A program made the translations under genes and the position numbers. The notes below the pieces were generated by a model. That model was not told the DNA's origin, searched no databases, and saw nothing but the letters and a program-made list of their open reading frames with translations. Shown here in pieces: positions 27,544-36,972 of a stretch of DNA of 64,000 nt (within the stretch, counting starts at the first letter, position 1; each line of letters begins with the position of its first letter). Origin of the DNA: Salipaludibacillus aurantiacus (GTDB lineage: Bacteria > Bacillota > Bacilli > Bacillales > Salisediminibacteriaceae); NCBI RefSeq assembly GCF_900111295.1, contig NZ_FOGT01000018.1:1-64000 (forward strand), given 5' to 3'.

Positions 27544-28407
27544 ATGGCGTTGGAACAGTTTAAAGTGGGAGAGGGTGTGACACTGACGTGGTTAAACGGC
27601 GGTGTCACCCACATGGATGGAGGAGCTATGTTCGGCGTGGTGCCTAAGCCTCTCTGGTCCAGAAAATACCCTCCAAATGAGAACAATCAAATTACATTAA
27701 GGAGCGATCCTCTCCTTATTCAAGCTGATGGGAAGAATATTTTATTAGAGTCAGGAATAGGTAATGGAAAACTGTCGGAGAAAGCAAAGAAAAACTTTGG
27801 CATTACACAGGAATCTAAGCTGGATGAGTGCCTGGGCCAATTAGAATTAACAAAAAATGACATAGACGATGTCCTCATGACACATATGCACTTTGATCAT
27901 GCCAACGGGTTGACTGAATGGAAAGGTGATGAACTGGTCTCTTCTTTCCCAAACGCTGTCATACATGTGCAGGAGACAGAGTGGGAAGAAATGAAGCATC
28001 CTAATATAAGATCTAAAAATACGTATTTCAAAGAAAACTGGGAAGGCATTGCCGGCCAGGTCGAAACGTTTAAATCTGATTATGAAGCCGTTCCCGGAAT
28101 AAAACTTATTCATACCGGGGGTCACAGTGCCGGCCATTGTATTCTTCATATTTCACGAGGCGGCAAAGAGCTTTGGCATATGGCGGATATTATGCCCACT
28201 CATGCTCATCAGAATGTCCTGTGGGTACTCGCCTACGATGATTACCCTATGGACTCGATAGCCAAAAAACAGGAATACGTTTTGCCGGCCATTGAAAAAG
28301 AATCCTGGTTTATTTTCTATCATGACCATAAATACAGAGCGGTCAGATGGGATAAGTCAGGGAAAGAATTACTGGAAAGTGTTGAAAGAAACCGAAGCAA
28401 CGAATAG
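27544..28407 (+). CDS. ytnP: YtnP-type metallo-beta-lactamase-fold lactonase
   Basis: About 287 residues of the metallo-beta-lactamase superfamily, matching B. subtilis YtnP, which is described as a quorum-quenching lactonase and interferes with Streptomyces signalling. The zinc motif HMHFDH is at residues 114-119, with further His in HTGGHSAGH, the Asp in [12 protein letters not shown] and the C-terminal FYHDHKYRA. The N-terminal [19 protein letters not shown] is characteristic of the family. ATG 27544 is 6 bases behind GGAAGGCGGG; ATG 27538 touches it. Its substrate here is inferred only. Confidence 0.88.
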   Translation: MALEQFKVGEGVTLTWLNGGVTHMDGGAMFGVVPKPLWSRKYPPNENNQITLRSDPLLIQADGKNILLESGIGNGKLSEKAKKNFGITQESKLDECLGQLELTKNDIDDVLMTHMHFDHANGLTEWKGDELVSSFPNAVIHVQETEWEEMKHPNIRSKNTYFKENWEGIAGQVETFKSDYEAVPGIKLIHTGGHSAGHCILHISRGGKELWHMADIMPTHAHQNVLWVLAYDDYPMDSIAKKQEYVLPAIEKESWFIFYHDHKYRAVRWDKSGKELLESVERNRSNE

Positions 28408-28448
28408 AAAAACTGCTCCAGGGCCTTAAAGCCCAGGAGCAGTTTTTT
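28408..28448. terminator. Bidirectional terminator between ytnP and vpr
   Basis: AAAACTGCTCC pairs with GGAGCAGTTTT around an inner GGGC/GCCC stem and is followed by T-runs in both directions; it lies between convergent genes. Confidence 0.9.
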
Positions 28449-28455
28449 GATTAGC

Positions 28456-30831
28456 TTACTCTTTTGTGAAGTTACCAATCACGTATCCTTCTTCAACATC
28501 TCCCTTGCCGATGAAGGCAACAAGTGCATAGTCACCAGCATCAAGGTTATCATAAACGCCTGAAGCGTCCAATGTTAAATCGTGGTCTCCCTGAGAGAGA
28601 GGGCCGAATGTATCAACATATGCTACAGGAGCAAATCCGGCAGTGAAGATATACATTTCTGCATAATCTACATCACGGTTAAGGTTCATATAAAACTCTA
28701 TGCTTCCATCTTCAGTGACAGAAGTGATTCCGCCGTAGCTTAAATGAGGGTAATCAGGATCCATCACAAAGAGAATGGTAGGCACTTCAATCACTTCATT
28801 ACCGCGGGAAAGAGTGATCATTCCTTCATAATAGCCAGGTTCAAGTACGCCTGCGTTAACTTGAACGTTCATGTTAACTTTTTGGGTTCCCCCTGCTTTA
28901 ACATTCAGGTTATTACTCGTATTTACTTTAATATGTTTATCTCCATCGTAGATGTCTACGTCAATTGAGTATCTTTTTCCTTCTTCAGACAAATTCATGA
29001 CTTCAAAATGCTGTCTTTCTGTCTGGCGGCCTTTTTCTTTATCGAAGACGCCGAAAGAATGTGATCCAGGGCTTACAAGCGTTTCAGCAGTCAGAGCTTC
29101 AACCACGCGAATACTGCCGGCTCCCTGAGTATTAAAAGGATAAACATTCCCATTTTCGTCATAAATTGATTCAGCTGTGTTCATTAAGGCAGCTTTAACT
29201 TTATCAGTTCCCCAGTTAGGGTTTTTCTCTAATAAAAGTGCTGCAGCTCCTGCTACATGAGGCGCTGACATGCTTGTACCTTGTAAAGAGGCATAACTTT
29301 CTCCAGGGAATGTGCTTACAATATCGACACCTGGAGCAGAGACATCAGGCTTAATCATCCACGTCGCATACGCTGGACCCCTTGAAGAGAACTCAGCGAC
29401 AGTTTCTCCAACTTCCCGGTCGAATTGAATATCAAAAGTGACTTCATTGTTTCCGGCTTTCAATTCGTCAACCATTTTCTGGCCATCAACATCGTCCAAC
29501 TTTAGTGTTGGCACGGCCATACCAGGAATAACGAACGGTATTTCGCCTTCACCGTTATTGAAGATAATGGCCCCAACAGCTCCAGCAGCAGCGGCGTTCT
29601 CAGCCTTCTCAACGAAAGGAATATCTCCACGCTTAATTAAAGCAATCTTGCCTTCTACATCTACGCCGTCAAAGTCTCCAACTCTGCCAAGCTCGGCATC
29701 GACGAATTCATACGATTCTCCGTCTAATGCCAGAAGCTCCTCATCATCATTGAAGCCCATTACTTTTGCTGTCGGATATTCAACATCTTCACTTGTAAAA
29801 AGGTCGGCTTCGTATAGATTATAAGGTAGCTGGGTGGCACCAACTGATATGGCATCGCGGCTCGTACCAGGAGAACCGACAGTCCAGTTGTTAGGCCCGC
29901 TGTTTCCGTTTGAAGTTACAGCTACTACGCCTTCAGCCATTGCCCAGTCAAGAGCGATAGACGTAGCCCAGTCAGGGTCGTTTACTGTATTTCCTAAAGA
30001 CAGGTTCATGACATCAGCACCGTCTTTAACAGCTAATTCGATACCTGCTACGACATCAGCTGTCGTACCGCCCTGCGGTCCAAGAACACGGTAGCCAAGC
30101 AGGCTGGCGTCAGGTGCAACCCCTTTAATGTTTCCGTTAGCAGCAACGGTTCCTGCTACATGTGTACCGTGGTACTGACCTTCCCCTTCCTGAGGATCGT
30201 CATTGTTATCGACAAAGTCATAACCTTTGTAGTCTCCAAAAGCATGAGCCAAGTCAGGGTGTGTATAATCAACACCTGTATCAATGATGGCTACTGTCAC
30301 ACCTTTACCTGTAATTCCTAAGCTTTCCCAGGCTTCATCAGCTCCAATAAAAGGAGCACTGTCCATCATTTCAGGAGAAAATTCCTCACTAGAGATTTTT
30401 TCAGGAGAAAATTCTGTAGCTTGGTAAGTCACAGACGGATAAATCGCCTGAACTCCGTCCAATTCAGTTAACTGCAGCACTTCTTTTTCAGATAAAGTTA
30501 ACGCAATACCTGAGAATAAATGGTCATATTCTCTTTCAACTTCACTGTCTGGAATAAGAGCTGCAATGTCACTCTTTAACTGCTCACGGTTCTTTTTCAG
30601 GTTAGCTTCAGACTGAGCGAGCCCTTTATGTTTCGCTTCAGTTATAGAAGGTTCATCAAGCTGAACCATTACTGTAATCTCTTCAGAAGAATTAAAATCA
30701 TAGGTTCCTTTGAGTTCTCCAAGACTGTCTGAATTTTGTCCAGACGCTTGTCCAGTCTGAGTAAAACCGGATGCAAGCAACACCAGGACCATGATCATTA
30801 AAGCTGCTTTTTTCTGTAAAAAACTTTTCAA
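28456..30831 (-). CDS. vpr: Secreted subtilisin-family serine protease, Vpr-like
   Basis: 791 residues. A signal peptide is obvious (KK, then a hydrophobic stretch ending near AQASG at residue 31). An inhibitor_I9 propeptide follows at about 50-135. The S8 triad is D184 (AIIDTGVD), H221 (HGTHVAG) and S520 (GTSMSAPH), with a protease-associated domain inserted at about 380-460 and a beta-rich C-terminal part. This layout and the length match B. subtilis Vpr, a minor extracellular protease. The mature protein is rich in Asp/Glu, as in salt-adapted secreted enzymes. EFSPE occurs twice at 140-155, at the probable propeptide junction. Confidence 0.92.
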   Translation of the reverse strand: MKSFLQKKAALMIMVLVLLASGFTQTGQASGQNSDSLGELKGTYDFNSSEEITVMVQLDEPSITEAKHKGLAQSEANLKKNREQLKSDIAALIPDSEVEREYDHLFSGIALTLSEKEVLQLTELDGVQAIYPSVTYQATEFSPEKISSEEFSPEMMDSAPFIGADEAWESLGITGKGVTVAIIDTGVDYTHPDLAHAFGDYKGYDFVDNNDDPQEGEGQYHGTHVAGTVAANGNIKGVAPDASLLGYRVLGPQGGTTADVVAGIELAVKDGADVMNLSLGNTVNDPDWATSIALDWAMAEGVVAVTSNGNSGPNNWTVGSPGTSRDAISVGATQLPYNLYEADLFTSEDVEYPTAKVMGFNDDEELLALDGESYEFVDAELGRVGDFDGVDVEGKIALIKRGDIPFVEKAENAAAAGAVGAIIFNNGEGEIPFVIPGMAVPTLKLDDVDGQKMVDELKAGNNEVTFDIQFDREVGETVAEFSSRGPAYATWMIKPDVSAPGVDIVSTFPGESYASLQGTSMSAPHVAGAAALLLEKNPNWGTDKVKAALMNTAESIYDENGNVYPFNTQGAGSIRVVEALTAETLVSPGSHSFGVFDKEKGRQTERQHFEVMNLSEEGKRYSIDVDIYDGDKHIKVNTSNNLNVKAGGTQKVNMNVQVNAGVLEPGYYEGMITLSRGNEVIEVPTILFVMDPDYPHLSYGGITSVTEDGSIEFYMNLNRDVDYAEMYIFTAGFAPVAYVDTFGPLSQGDHDLTLDASGVYDNLDAGDYALVAFIGKGDVEEGYVIGNFTKE

Positions 30832-31239
30832 AAAGACCCCTCCTAAATATTATTTGACGGAAACTGAAAAAAAGTCACCTCCAGAAATTGGTTATGTATA
30901 CGAGAGCTGGAAAAAACTCTCTCTATAAATTATTTCGTAAAACGAGATTTTTTTCTTGAAACAATTGGATTATTATTCTGAATTTTACAAACTATAACAA
31001 ATTCTTATAAATAGCGATGTAACAGCTTTTTGGGTCTTTAGGTCTGTTTTTTCACGGTTGAAATGAAAGGTTAGTATAGTATGAAAGTTCTGAAAAATAA
31101 ATAAAAAAATGAAATATTTACGGGAGAAATGAAAAAAACATTTGATGAAAATGAAGAAAATTAAATATTAAGGGAGGTTATTAAATAGCAAAAAAAAGAA
31201 ATAGGCCGATCGATTTAATTTAAGATAGGCCTTTTAAAT
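30832..31239. other. AT-rich intergenic region upstream of vpr
   Basis: About 400 bases with no supported gene. AGGAGG for vpr is at its left edge. An orphan AAGGGAGG ribosome-like site at about 31170-31178 has no start codon at a usable distance. A possible 11-codon frame beginning MKKTFDENEEN lies near 31129 behind CGGGAG, but is too short to claim. Confidence 0.4.
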
Positions 31240-31268
31240 AAAAAAGCCTGCCGGAAAACTCCGGCAGG
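31240..31268 (-). terminator. Terminator of the ytzB-like gene
   Basis: On the minus strand CCTGCCGG pairs with CCGGCAGG around a short loop and is followed by six T. Confidence 0.85.
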
Positions 31269-31279
31269 AGAAAAGAGAG

Positions 31280-31603
31280 TTAATCTTCCTGTTTATTCAA
31301 AGCGAGGACTGCACCAGTTGAAGCATCTACAAAGAATTCATAGGCTGCCATTTTACCGTTCTCATCTGAACATGTAATCCCGCCTCGGTAAACATCATAG
31401 ACGAGCTGGTCCTGTTCAAACTCCTCGGTAATCATATGTACCCATGACCCTTCAATGGTTCCAAGATGTGTCGTTTTTCGTTTAACCGATTTCAGTGCTT
31501 TTTCCGGTGATAATTTTCCATCTGTCTTTTCCAATTGATTTTTAGCCAGTATAGTCACTGCGACCCCTGCGCCAACACCAGCTGCGAAACGTTTCCAACC
31601 CAT
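31280..31603 (-). CDS. ytzB: Small PepSY-domain protein (YtzB-like)
   Basis: 107 residues. A glycine/alanine-rich hydrophobic N-terminus (GWKRFAAGVGAGVAVTILAKNQ) looks like a membrane anchor. The rest is a PepSY-type domain: LSPEKALKSVKRK, then ITEEFEQDQLVYDVYRGG and a C-terminal EFFVDASTGAVLALNKQ. PepSY domains are thought to restrain extracellular proteases; the neighbour vpr makes that appealing but unproven. ATG 31603 is 8 bases behind AGAGGT; a GTG at 31612 lies inside that site. Confidence 0.78.
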   Translation of the reverse strand: MGWKRFAAGVGAGVAVTILAKNQLEKTDGKLSPEKALKSVKRKTTHLGTIEGSWVHMITEEFEQDQLVYDVYRGGITCSDENGKMAAYEFFVDASTGAVLALNKQED

Positions 31604-31829
31604 AAAGCACACCTCTTTCTAAAAATATACTTCTGTAGTTCTAGTTCCCAATATTAGTATATCGAAACTAATAATAAAAGCCAATCTTCCAGTTTATTTT
31701 TTCATAAAAGATAATTTTCATGAGAGAGATAATTATTTCGTTTACCGAAAAAAGTGGAAACCATTCAGACAATTCGTTAAAATAAAAATAGCTTACATAA
31801 CAATTTTCAGGGAAGGAGATTGAAAAGAT

Positions 31830-32903
31830 ATGAACAGTGAAACATACAAAATGTTTGAAACATTAACACAGCTTCCGGGGGCACCCGGTTTTGAACATCA
31901 AGTCCGGGCATATGTAAAAAAAGAATTGGAACAATACAGTGATGAAGTGATCCAGGACCGCCTTGGAGGGGTTTTTGGAGTTAAAAAAGGAAATGGAACA
32001 GGCCCTAAAGTTATGGTTGCCGGCCATATGGATGAAGTAGGCTTTATGGTCACGTCTGTAAATGAAAAAGGGCTGATCCGTTTTCAGACTTTAGGCGGCT
32101 GGTGGAGCCAGGTCCTTCTTGCACAGCGACTTCAAATTATAACTGATAATGGCCCTGTCACAGGGGTTGTAGGCTCTATCCCACCACATCTGTTAGATGA
32201 GGTGAAGAGAAATAAGCCAATGGAAATTAAGAACATGTATATAGATATAGGGGCGGACAATAAGGAAGATGCGGAGAGAATCGGTATTAAACCGGGCCAG
32301 CAGATTGTGCCGGTTTGTCCAATGGAGACGCTTGCTAATGATAAAAAAATTCTGGCCAAAGCCTGGGATAACAGATATGGTGTCGGTCTGTCGATTGAAC
32401 TTTTAAAAGAACTTAAAGATGAGAAGACTCCTAATATATTATATTCAGGAGCGACGGTTCAGGAAGAAGTTGGGCTGCGCGGGGCTCAGGCTGCCGCTAA
32501 TATGATTAAGCCCGATATCTTTTATGCTCTCGATGCAAGTCCTGCAAATGACGCATCAGGTGAGAAAGATGCTTTCGGCCACCTTGGCAAAGGGGCATTA
32601 TTAAGAATATTTGATCGTACAATGATCACTCACCGGGGCATGAGAGAGTTCATTCTCGATACAGCAGAAACGAACAAGATTCCATACCAGTTCTTTATTT
32701 CCCAGGGCGGCACAGATGCCGGCAGGGTGCATATTTCCAACAGCGGTGTCCCTTCAGCGGTAATAGGCATCTGCTCAAGGTATATCCATACCGCTGCTTC
32801 AATGATTCATGTGGATGATTATGCCGCTGCCAAAGAACTGATTACCACCCTTGTAAGACAGACGGACGAAACGACATTAAAAACCATCCGGGATAACGTA
32901 TAA
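31830..32903 (+). CDS. ytoP: M42 family aminopeptidase YtoP
   Basis: 357 residues of the M42 (glutamyl/deblocking aminopeptidase) family with two metal ions. Metal and catalytic motifs: the His/Asp in [14 protein letters not shown], the Asp in [25 protein letters not shown] (catalytic Glu-Glu), [12 protein letters not shown], and the final His in [20 protein letters not shown] precedes the ATG. It is a stand-alone transcription unit with a terminator behind it. Confidence 0.93.
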   Translation: MNSETYKMFETLTQLPGAPGFEHQVRAYVKKELEQYSDEVIQDRLGGVFGVKKGNGTGPKVMVAGHMDEVGFMVTSVNEKGLIRFQTLGGWWSQVLLAQRLQIITDNGPVTGVVGSIPPHLLDEVKRNKPMEIKNMYIDIGADNKEDAERIGIKPGQQIVPVCPMETLANDKKILAKAWDNRYGVGLSIELLKELKDEKTPNILYSGATVQEEVGLRGAQAAANMIKPDIFYALDASPANDASGEKDAFGHLGKGALLRIFDRTMITHRGMREFILDTAETNKIPYQFFISQGGTDAGRVHISNSGVPSAVIGICSRYIHTAASMIHVDDYAAAKELITTLVRQTDETTLKTIRDNV

Positions 32904-32922
32904 ATAACGATTATCGTATCCT

Positions 32923-32955
32923 GAAAATCCCGACAGCTGATCGGGATTTTCTTTT
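32923..32955 (+). terminator. Terminator of ytoP
   Basis: GAAAATCCCGA (32923-32933) pairs with TCGGGATTTTC (32941-32951), followed by TTTT. Confidence 0.85.
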
Positions 32956-33048
32956 GGCTGTAATCGGCAGGGGGTGACATGTCTTAGGCGAATAACATTA
33001 GGGGTCAGACCCCCCAGATGCTGGAAAAAAGAAAGGGGGCTTGGAGTG

Positions 33049-33564
33049 ATGGAAAAAGGATTGTATGTCGGTTCTGAAAATCCGGCTAAAATAGCATCGG
33101 TCAAAGAAGTGTTCGGTAAAGACTTTGAAATACGAGGTGTTTCGGCTCCTTCGGGCGTATCGAGTCAACCTGCTTCAGACGAAGAAACAATGCAGGGAGC
33201 TGTGAACAGAGCAAGATATTTAATAGCCAAAACCGATGGAAAATTAGCTCTCGGTCTTGAAGGAGGAATAATGACTCTTAATAAAGGCTTGTATTTATGT
33301 AACTGGGGGGCTCTGGTCACTGAACAAGGCGGGGTGTATTTGGCCGGAGGAGCAAGAGTACCTCTGCCTGAATCTGTCGTAAAGCTCCTTCAGGACGGAC
33401 TAGAATTAGGAGAAGTAATGGATATATATACGAAGCAGCGAGACACCCGTAAAAAAGAAGGTGCAATCGGGATACTGACTAATGGACACATTACCCGTTC
33501 AGAAATGTTTGTCCATATTAATTTGATGCTTAAAGGGCAGTATGAAAAATTTCTTACATACTGA
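33049..33564 (+). CDS. DUF84 family nucleoside triphosphatase (inosine/xanthosine triphosphatase-like)
   Basis: 171 residues of the ITPase-like DUF84 (YjjX) family, members of which clean non-canonical purine nucleotides from the pool. The opening VGSENPAKIASVKEVF is the NTP-binding loop; GVSSQPASDEETMQGAVNRA and LALGLEGGI carry the metal-binding acids. The C-terminal TRKKEGAIGILTNGHITRSEMF is typical. ATG 33049 follows GGAG. An upstream in-frame extension to 32974 covers the palindrome GGGGTCAGACCCC and has no ribosome site. Confidence 0.85.
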   Translation: MEKGLYVGSENPAKIASVKEVFGKDFEIRGVSAPSGVSSQPASDEETMQGAVNRARYLIAKTDGKLALGLEGGIMTLNKGLYLCNWGALVTEQGGVYLAGGARVPLPESVVKLLQDGLELGEVMDIYTKQRDTRKKEGAIGILTNGHITRSEMFVHINLMLKGQYEKFLTY

Positions 33565-33580
33565 TAAGTACTCAAAAAAC

Positions 33581-33930
33581 GAGGCCGGGACAAAACTAAA
33601 AACAAGTTTGTAAAAGACGAACAATAATTTTATCAGACAGTTTGAAACGTGGGTCACTTTTAGTTTTACCACATATTAAAAAGCCTCAGGCTCTTTTGAT
33701 TGAAGGACAGAAGGCGGCGACGCCCGAGGGATTAAGCGCAGTCTGAAGATCCAATTCAACGAAGCTCCAGGCTGAGTTGAATTTAGCTGAAGACAAGCCC
33801 CTGGGCAAGCGTCCGCCTGGCGGACTGAAATGACTACTATTCATCAGAAGTTACAAAAGCGAAAAACCGAACAAAAATCATAAGATTTGTTCGGCTTTCT
33901 TTATGATTACTATTCTTTTGTCTCAGCTTC
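33581..33930 (-). repeat. Intergenic repeat element with inverted ends, copy 1
   Basis: 350 bases bounded by GAGGCCGGGACAAAA at the left and TTTTGTCTCAGCTTC at the right, imperfect inverted ends of one another. Read on the minus strand it is collinear with 43260-43791: the first 45 bases, the GTCCGCC/GGCGGAC hairpin, the CCCAGGGGCTTGTCTTC run, and the GAGCTTCGTTGAATTGGATC stretch are shared. It contains the ytoQ terminator. No transposase is encoded, and I see no gene in it. Confidence 0.75.
33862..33897 (-). terminator. Terminator of ytoQ, inside repeat copy 1
   Basis: CCGAACAAA (33867-33875) pairs with TTTGTTCGG (33886-33894). On the minus strand the stem is followed by five T. It starts about 45 bases after the ytoQ stop. 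Confidence 0.75.
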
Positions 33931-33939
33931 GTTCTTTTA

Positions 33940-34380
33940 CTACTCAAAAATATATGAGAGAGCCTGCAGGGCCTGATCAGTATTTTCTACTGTAACCTGG
34001 GCTCTTTCCGAGAGTTCTTTTAGCGGGTGGTGAAGTTCTTTAGGTCTGACAAGTATGAGCGGTTTATTTAATGCAACAGCGGCGGCAGCATCTGCGGCAC
34101 TGTTCCACTGCTTGTACTTTTCTCCGAAAAGAGCAATAACAACATCAGATTTTTCCAGTAAAACTCGCGTTCGTAAATTGTTAATTTTAGAAGCTGCTTC
34201 ATCCTTGTATATGTTGTCGGGCTGCTCTCCAAGAATCTCTTCTCCTATGTTATCAGAGCGGTCATGATTCTCCATAGGACCGGTAAAAGAGACAGGGAGG
34301 TTTTTGGATTTCGCTTTTTCTTTCACTTCCTCCCGCCAGTTATCGTGGATTTGGCCAGCTAAATAAACAGTTAATTCCAT
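33940..34380 (-). CDS. ytoQ: YtoQ family protein
   Basis: 146 residues of the YtoQ family, which resembles nucleoside 2-deoxyribosyltransferases in fold: MELTVYLAGQIHDNWREEV, then SFTGPMENHDRSDNIGE and DVVIALFGEKYKQWNSAADAAAAVALNKPLI. The function has not been established; the fold suggests handling of a nucleoside or nucleotide. ATG 34380 follows AAGGAGGT. An ATG at 34401 precedes the ribosome site and is rejected. Confidence 0.87.
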   Translation of the reverse strand: MELTVYLAGQIHDNWREEVKEKAKSKNLPVSFTGPMENHDRSDNIGEEILGEQPDNIYKDEAASKINNLRTRVLLEKSDVVIALFGEKYKQWNSAADAAAAVALNKPLILVRPKELHHPLKELSERAQVTVENTDQALQALSYIFE

Positions 34381-34549
34381 CTTATACCTCCTTATCAGCA
34401 TTACTTACATTCTACAATTTTCCCATTAATAAAAAAACAAAAACAAACATTTTTCACGGCAAGCATACCCGTAATTGAGTGTGTTATTATAATAAACGAT
34501 AAACAACAGATGCAGGACAGCAGGTGTGAAGAAGTGAAAGGAGTTCCTG

Positions 34550-35572
34550 ATGAAAGAATTTCTGAAACGAAAAGGAATAGAACCATCTTTTCAAAACTAC
34601 GTCATTAATGCATTAAGTTATATGGCTTTAGGGTTGTTCTCCTCGTTAATTATCGGGCTGATAATGGAAACGGCAGGTACCCAGCTTGGGGGCCGTCCGG
34701 GCGGCCAGCTTTTAGTCCAGATGGGGGAGACTGCCATGAGTCTTTCCGGACCGGCTATTGGAGCGGCTGTTGCCTACGGACTTGGGGCGCCTCGTCTTGT
34801 TCTGTTTGCAGCACTCGTAAGCGGGGCTTCAGGAGGGGAAATGGCAGGACCTGCTGGGAGTTTTCTGGCGGCCCTCATTTCAACAGAAATTGGTAAAATG
34901 GTTTCTCAGGAAACTAAAGTGGATATTATCGTCACTCCTTTCGTTACAATAGCTGCTGGTGTCGGCACGGCTTTAACGATTGGTCCGCCGATCGCAGGAG
35001 GTATCCGGCAATTTGGTTCCTTTATAATGTGGGCGACAGAGCAGCAACCATTTGTAATGGGAATACTGGTTGCCGCCCTGATGGGTCTCGCATTAACCGC
35101 GCCTATTTCAAGCGCTGCCATCGCTTTTATGCTTGAGCTGGAAGGGGTAGCAGCAGGAGCAGCGACTGTAGGATGCGCTGCCCAGATGGTCGGATTTGCA
35201 GTAAGCAGTTTTAGGGAAAATCGATGGGCCGGTCTGCTGGCATTAGGAATAGGTACATCCATGCTGCAAATTGCCAATGTGATTAAAAACCCATTGATTC
35301 TTATTCCGCCCACCTTATCCGCGGCCATACTCGGCCCGGCTGCCACAATGGTTTTTGTAATGGAAAATAACGCAGCCGGAGCAGGCATGGGAACGAGCGG
35401 CTTTGTAGGGCAAATAATGACGGTTCATACGATGGGGAGCGGAACACCGGTTCTTTTGAGTATTCTCTTGCTTCATTTTATTGGCCCGGCATTACTTAGT
35501 CTGTTATTCTCAGAGTGGCTGAGAAGAAAAAATCTGATTAAGTATGGAGATATGACAATCGAAAAATCTTAA
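34550..35572 (+). CDS. PTS-type IIC membrane protein (PTS_EIIC_2/PfoR-like)
   Basis: 340 residues with about nine hydrophobic segments, resembling the EIIC-like PfoR family (PTS_EIIC_2). Landmarks are Gly/Pro-rich turns: GGRPGGQLLVQMGETAMSL, ALTIGPPIAGGIRQFG and NNAAGAGMGTSGFVGQIMTVHTMG. There are no IIA or IIB genes beside it, so either these come from elsewhere or the protein is not a classical PTS permease. The ATG at 34550 lies behind AAAGGAG. The thioredoxin-like ytpP starts 13 bases after it, so they are probably co-transcribed. Confidence 0.75.
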   Translation: MKEFLKRKGIEPSFQNYVINALSYMALGLFSSLIIGLIMETAGTQLGGRPGGQLLVQMGETAMSLSGPAIGAAVAYGLGAPRLVLFAALVSGASGGEMAGPAGSFLAALISTEIGKMVSQETKVDIIVTPFVTIAAGVGTALTIGPPIAGGIRQFGSFIMWATEQQPFVMGILVAALMGLALTAPISSAAIAFMLELEGVAAGAATVGCAAQMVGFAVSSFRENRWAGLLALGIGTSMLQIANVIKNPLILIPPTLSAAILGPAATMVFVMENNAAGAGMGTSGFVGQIMTVHTMGSGTPVLLSILLLHFIGPALLSLLFSEWLRRKNLIKYGDMTIEKS

Positions 35573-35584
35573 GGAGGAATTAAG

Positions 35585-35905
35585 ATGGAACAAATTACAT
35601 CTCATGATCATTACAGTAAAGTTATCAGGGAGAAGGGAAGTGTGCTGATGTTTTCGGCAAGCTGGTGCCCGGACTGTGTGGTGATAGATCCGGTGATGCC
35701 TGAACTGGAAGAAAAACATTCTGAATTGGGATTTTACAAAGTTAACCGGGATGATTTTATCGAACTGTGCCAGGAGTTAGATATCTTCGGTATTCCAAGT
35801 TTTATTGTTTTTAAAAATGGTGAAGAGGCCGGCCGGTTTGTGAGCAAGGATCGTAAAACGAAAGAGGAAATTGATACTTTTATACAGGAAGCTAAACAGA
35901 AATAA
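35585..35905 (+). CDS. ytpP: Thioredoxin-like protein YtpP
   Basis: 106 residues of the thioredoxin family, cytoplasmic. The active site is WCPDC (ASWCPDCVVIDPVM), different from the WCGPC of TrxA, and the cis-Pro loop is GIPSFIVFKNGEE. AAGGAGG precedes the ATG. In B. subtilis ytpP is next to ytpQ, which follows here after a terminator. It probably acts as a disulfide or thiol redox protein; the partner is unknown. Confidence 0.9.
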   Translation: MEQITSHDHYSKVIREKGSVLMFSASWCPDCVVIDPVMPELEEKHSELGFYKVNRDDFIELCQELDIFGIPSFIVFKNGEEAGRFVSKDRKTKEEIDTFIQEAKQK

Positions 35906-35913
35906 TCCTGCAG

Positions 35914-35941
35914 AGCAGCTCCGTAACGAGCTGCTTTATTA
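35914..35941 (+). terminator. Terminator of ytpP
   Basis: AGCAGCTC (35914-35921) pairs with GAGCTGCT (35928-35935) and is followed by TTATT. Confidence 0.65.
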
Positions 35942-36039
35942 CTGAGAGCCCGGTCACTGCCTTTGCCTTGGAATAAGCAGAGAAATTGGAGTTGATCGTT
36001 TCCCATGGTAAAATACAAATGTACTGGAGGGAAGAACTA

Positions 36040-36849
36040 ATGAAACCGATTCAATTAAAGCGTGAAATTGAAAAACAACTGGATAATGAAAACTGGATCA
36101 CTTCTTTCGACAGAGAGCAGGAAACTTTAAGAATTATAGATAAGCGGGTAGATAAAGGTGTTACAATTAATTTAGGAAACCTTGGCCCTAAAATGAACGA
36201 AAATAAAGACCAGGTATTACAGGAGACAATGAAAACGATCAAAGAAGGGTTAAGACTTTTAACTGCCGAAGTCAACCTCGCAGGGAATGAGCGCCATATT
36301 TTTCCTGTGATCAGGGCCACGTCTTTTCCTACTGAAACAAAAGATGGAAGAAAATTAGTGTATGCAGACCATACCGCGGAAACGAGAGTATTTTACGCCG
36401 TAGACCAGGGAACGTCATATTCCTTAATTGACGAAAACATGCTTGAAAAGGATAATAAAACCTTAAATGAAGTTCAGGAAGCTGCCCAGTTTAATCTACG
36501 GTCCTTGAAGCACACAATGAAAGAGGACAAAGTGGCAGGGAATACTTTTTATTTTCTGAGTATGGATGATGGCTACGATGCGAGCAGAATTCTGAATGAA
36601 TCTCTGCTTAAAGAAATGGATGAAAAAGTTCACGGACAGTTAACCGCAGCAGTACCTCACCACGATGTCCTTATTTTCGGGGATATTCAAAATGAAACCG
36701 GGTACGATGTCCTTGCCCAGATGGTTTTTCAGTTTTTCTCGGAAGGAAGAGTACCTATTACGGCACTACCGTTTATGTATGAGGACGGAGAACTAGAGCC
36801 TATCTTTATACTTGCACAGAAAAAGCCGAAAGAGACGAAAAAAGATTGA
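36040..36849 (+). CDS. ytpQ: YtpQ (DUF1444 family)
   Basis: 269 residues of DUF1444, a soluble family of Bacilli without an assigned reaction. Recognisable parts: WITSFDREQETLRIIDK at the start, GVTINLGNLGPKMNENK, and VFYAVDQGTSYSLIDENML in the middle. ATG 36040 follows GGAGGGA by 7 bases. An in-frame ATG at 35986 has no ribosome site. B. subtilis has ytpR between ytpQ and sftA; here only about 120 bases separate them, so ytpR is not in its usual slot. Confidence 0.87.
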   Translation: MKPIQLKREIEKQLDNENWITSFDREQETLRIIDKRVDKGVTINLGNLGPKMNENKDQVLQETMKTIKEGLRLLTAEVNLAGNERHIFPVIRATSFPTETKDGRKLVYADHTAETRVFYAVDQGTSYSLIDENMLEKDNKTLNEVQEAAQFNLRSLKHTMKEDKVAGNTFYFLSMDDGYDASRILNESLLKEMDEKVHGQLTAAVPHHDVLIFGDIQNETGYDVLAQMVFQFFSEGRVPITALPFMYEDGELEPIFILAQKKPKETKKD

Positions 36850-36890
36850 TGAATTATCTGTTCACAAAAGTTATTATTAAGTAAGATAAT

Positions 36891-36920
36891 AAAGAATCGC
36901 CCTTCTGGTGGTTCTTTTTC
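36891..36920 (+). terminator. Terminator of ytpQ
   Basis: AAAGAATCGCC (36891-36901) pairs with GGTGGTTCTTT (36907-36917), with two G-U pairs, followed by TTCTTT. Confidence 0.75.
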
Positions 36921-36972
36921 TTTATCCTGAAATAATAATTTTGCATTTCTAATTGGAAAATAGGTGATCAAT

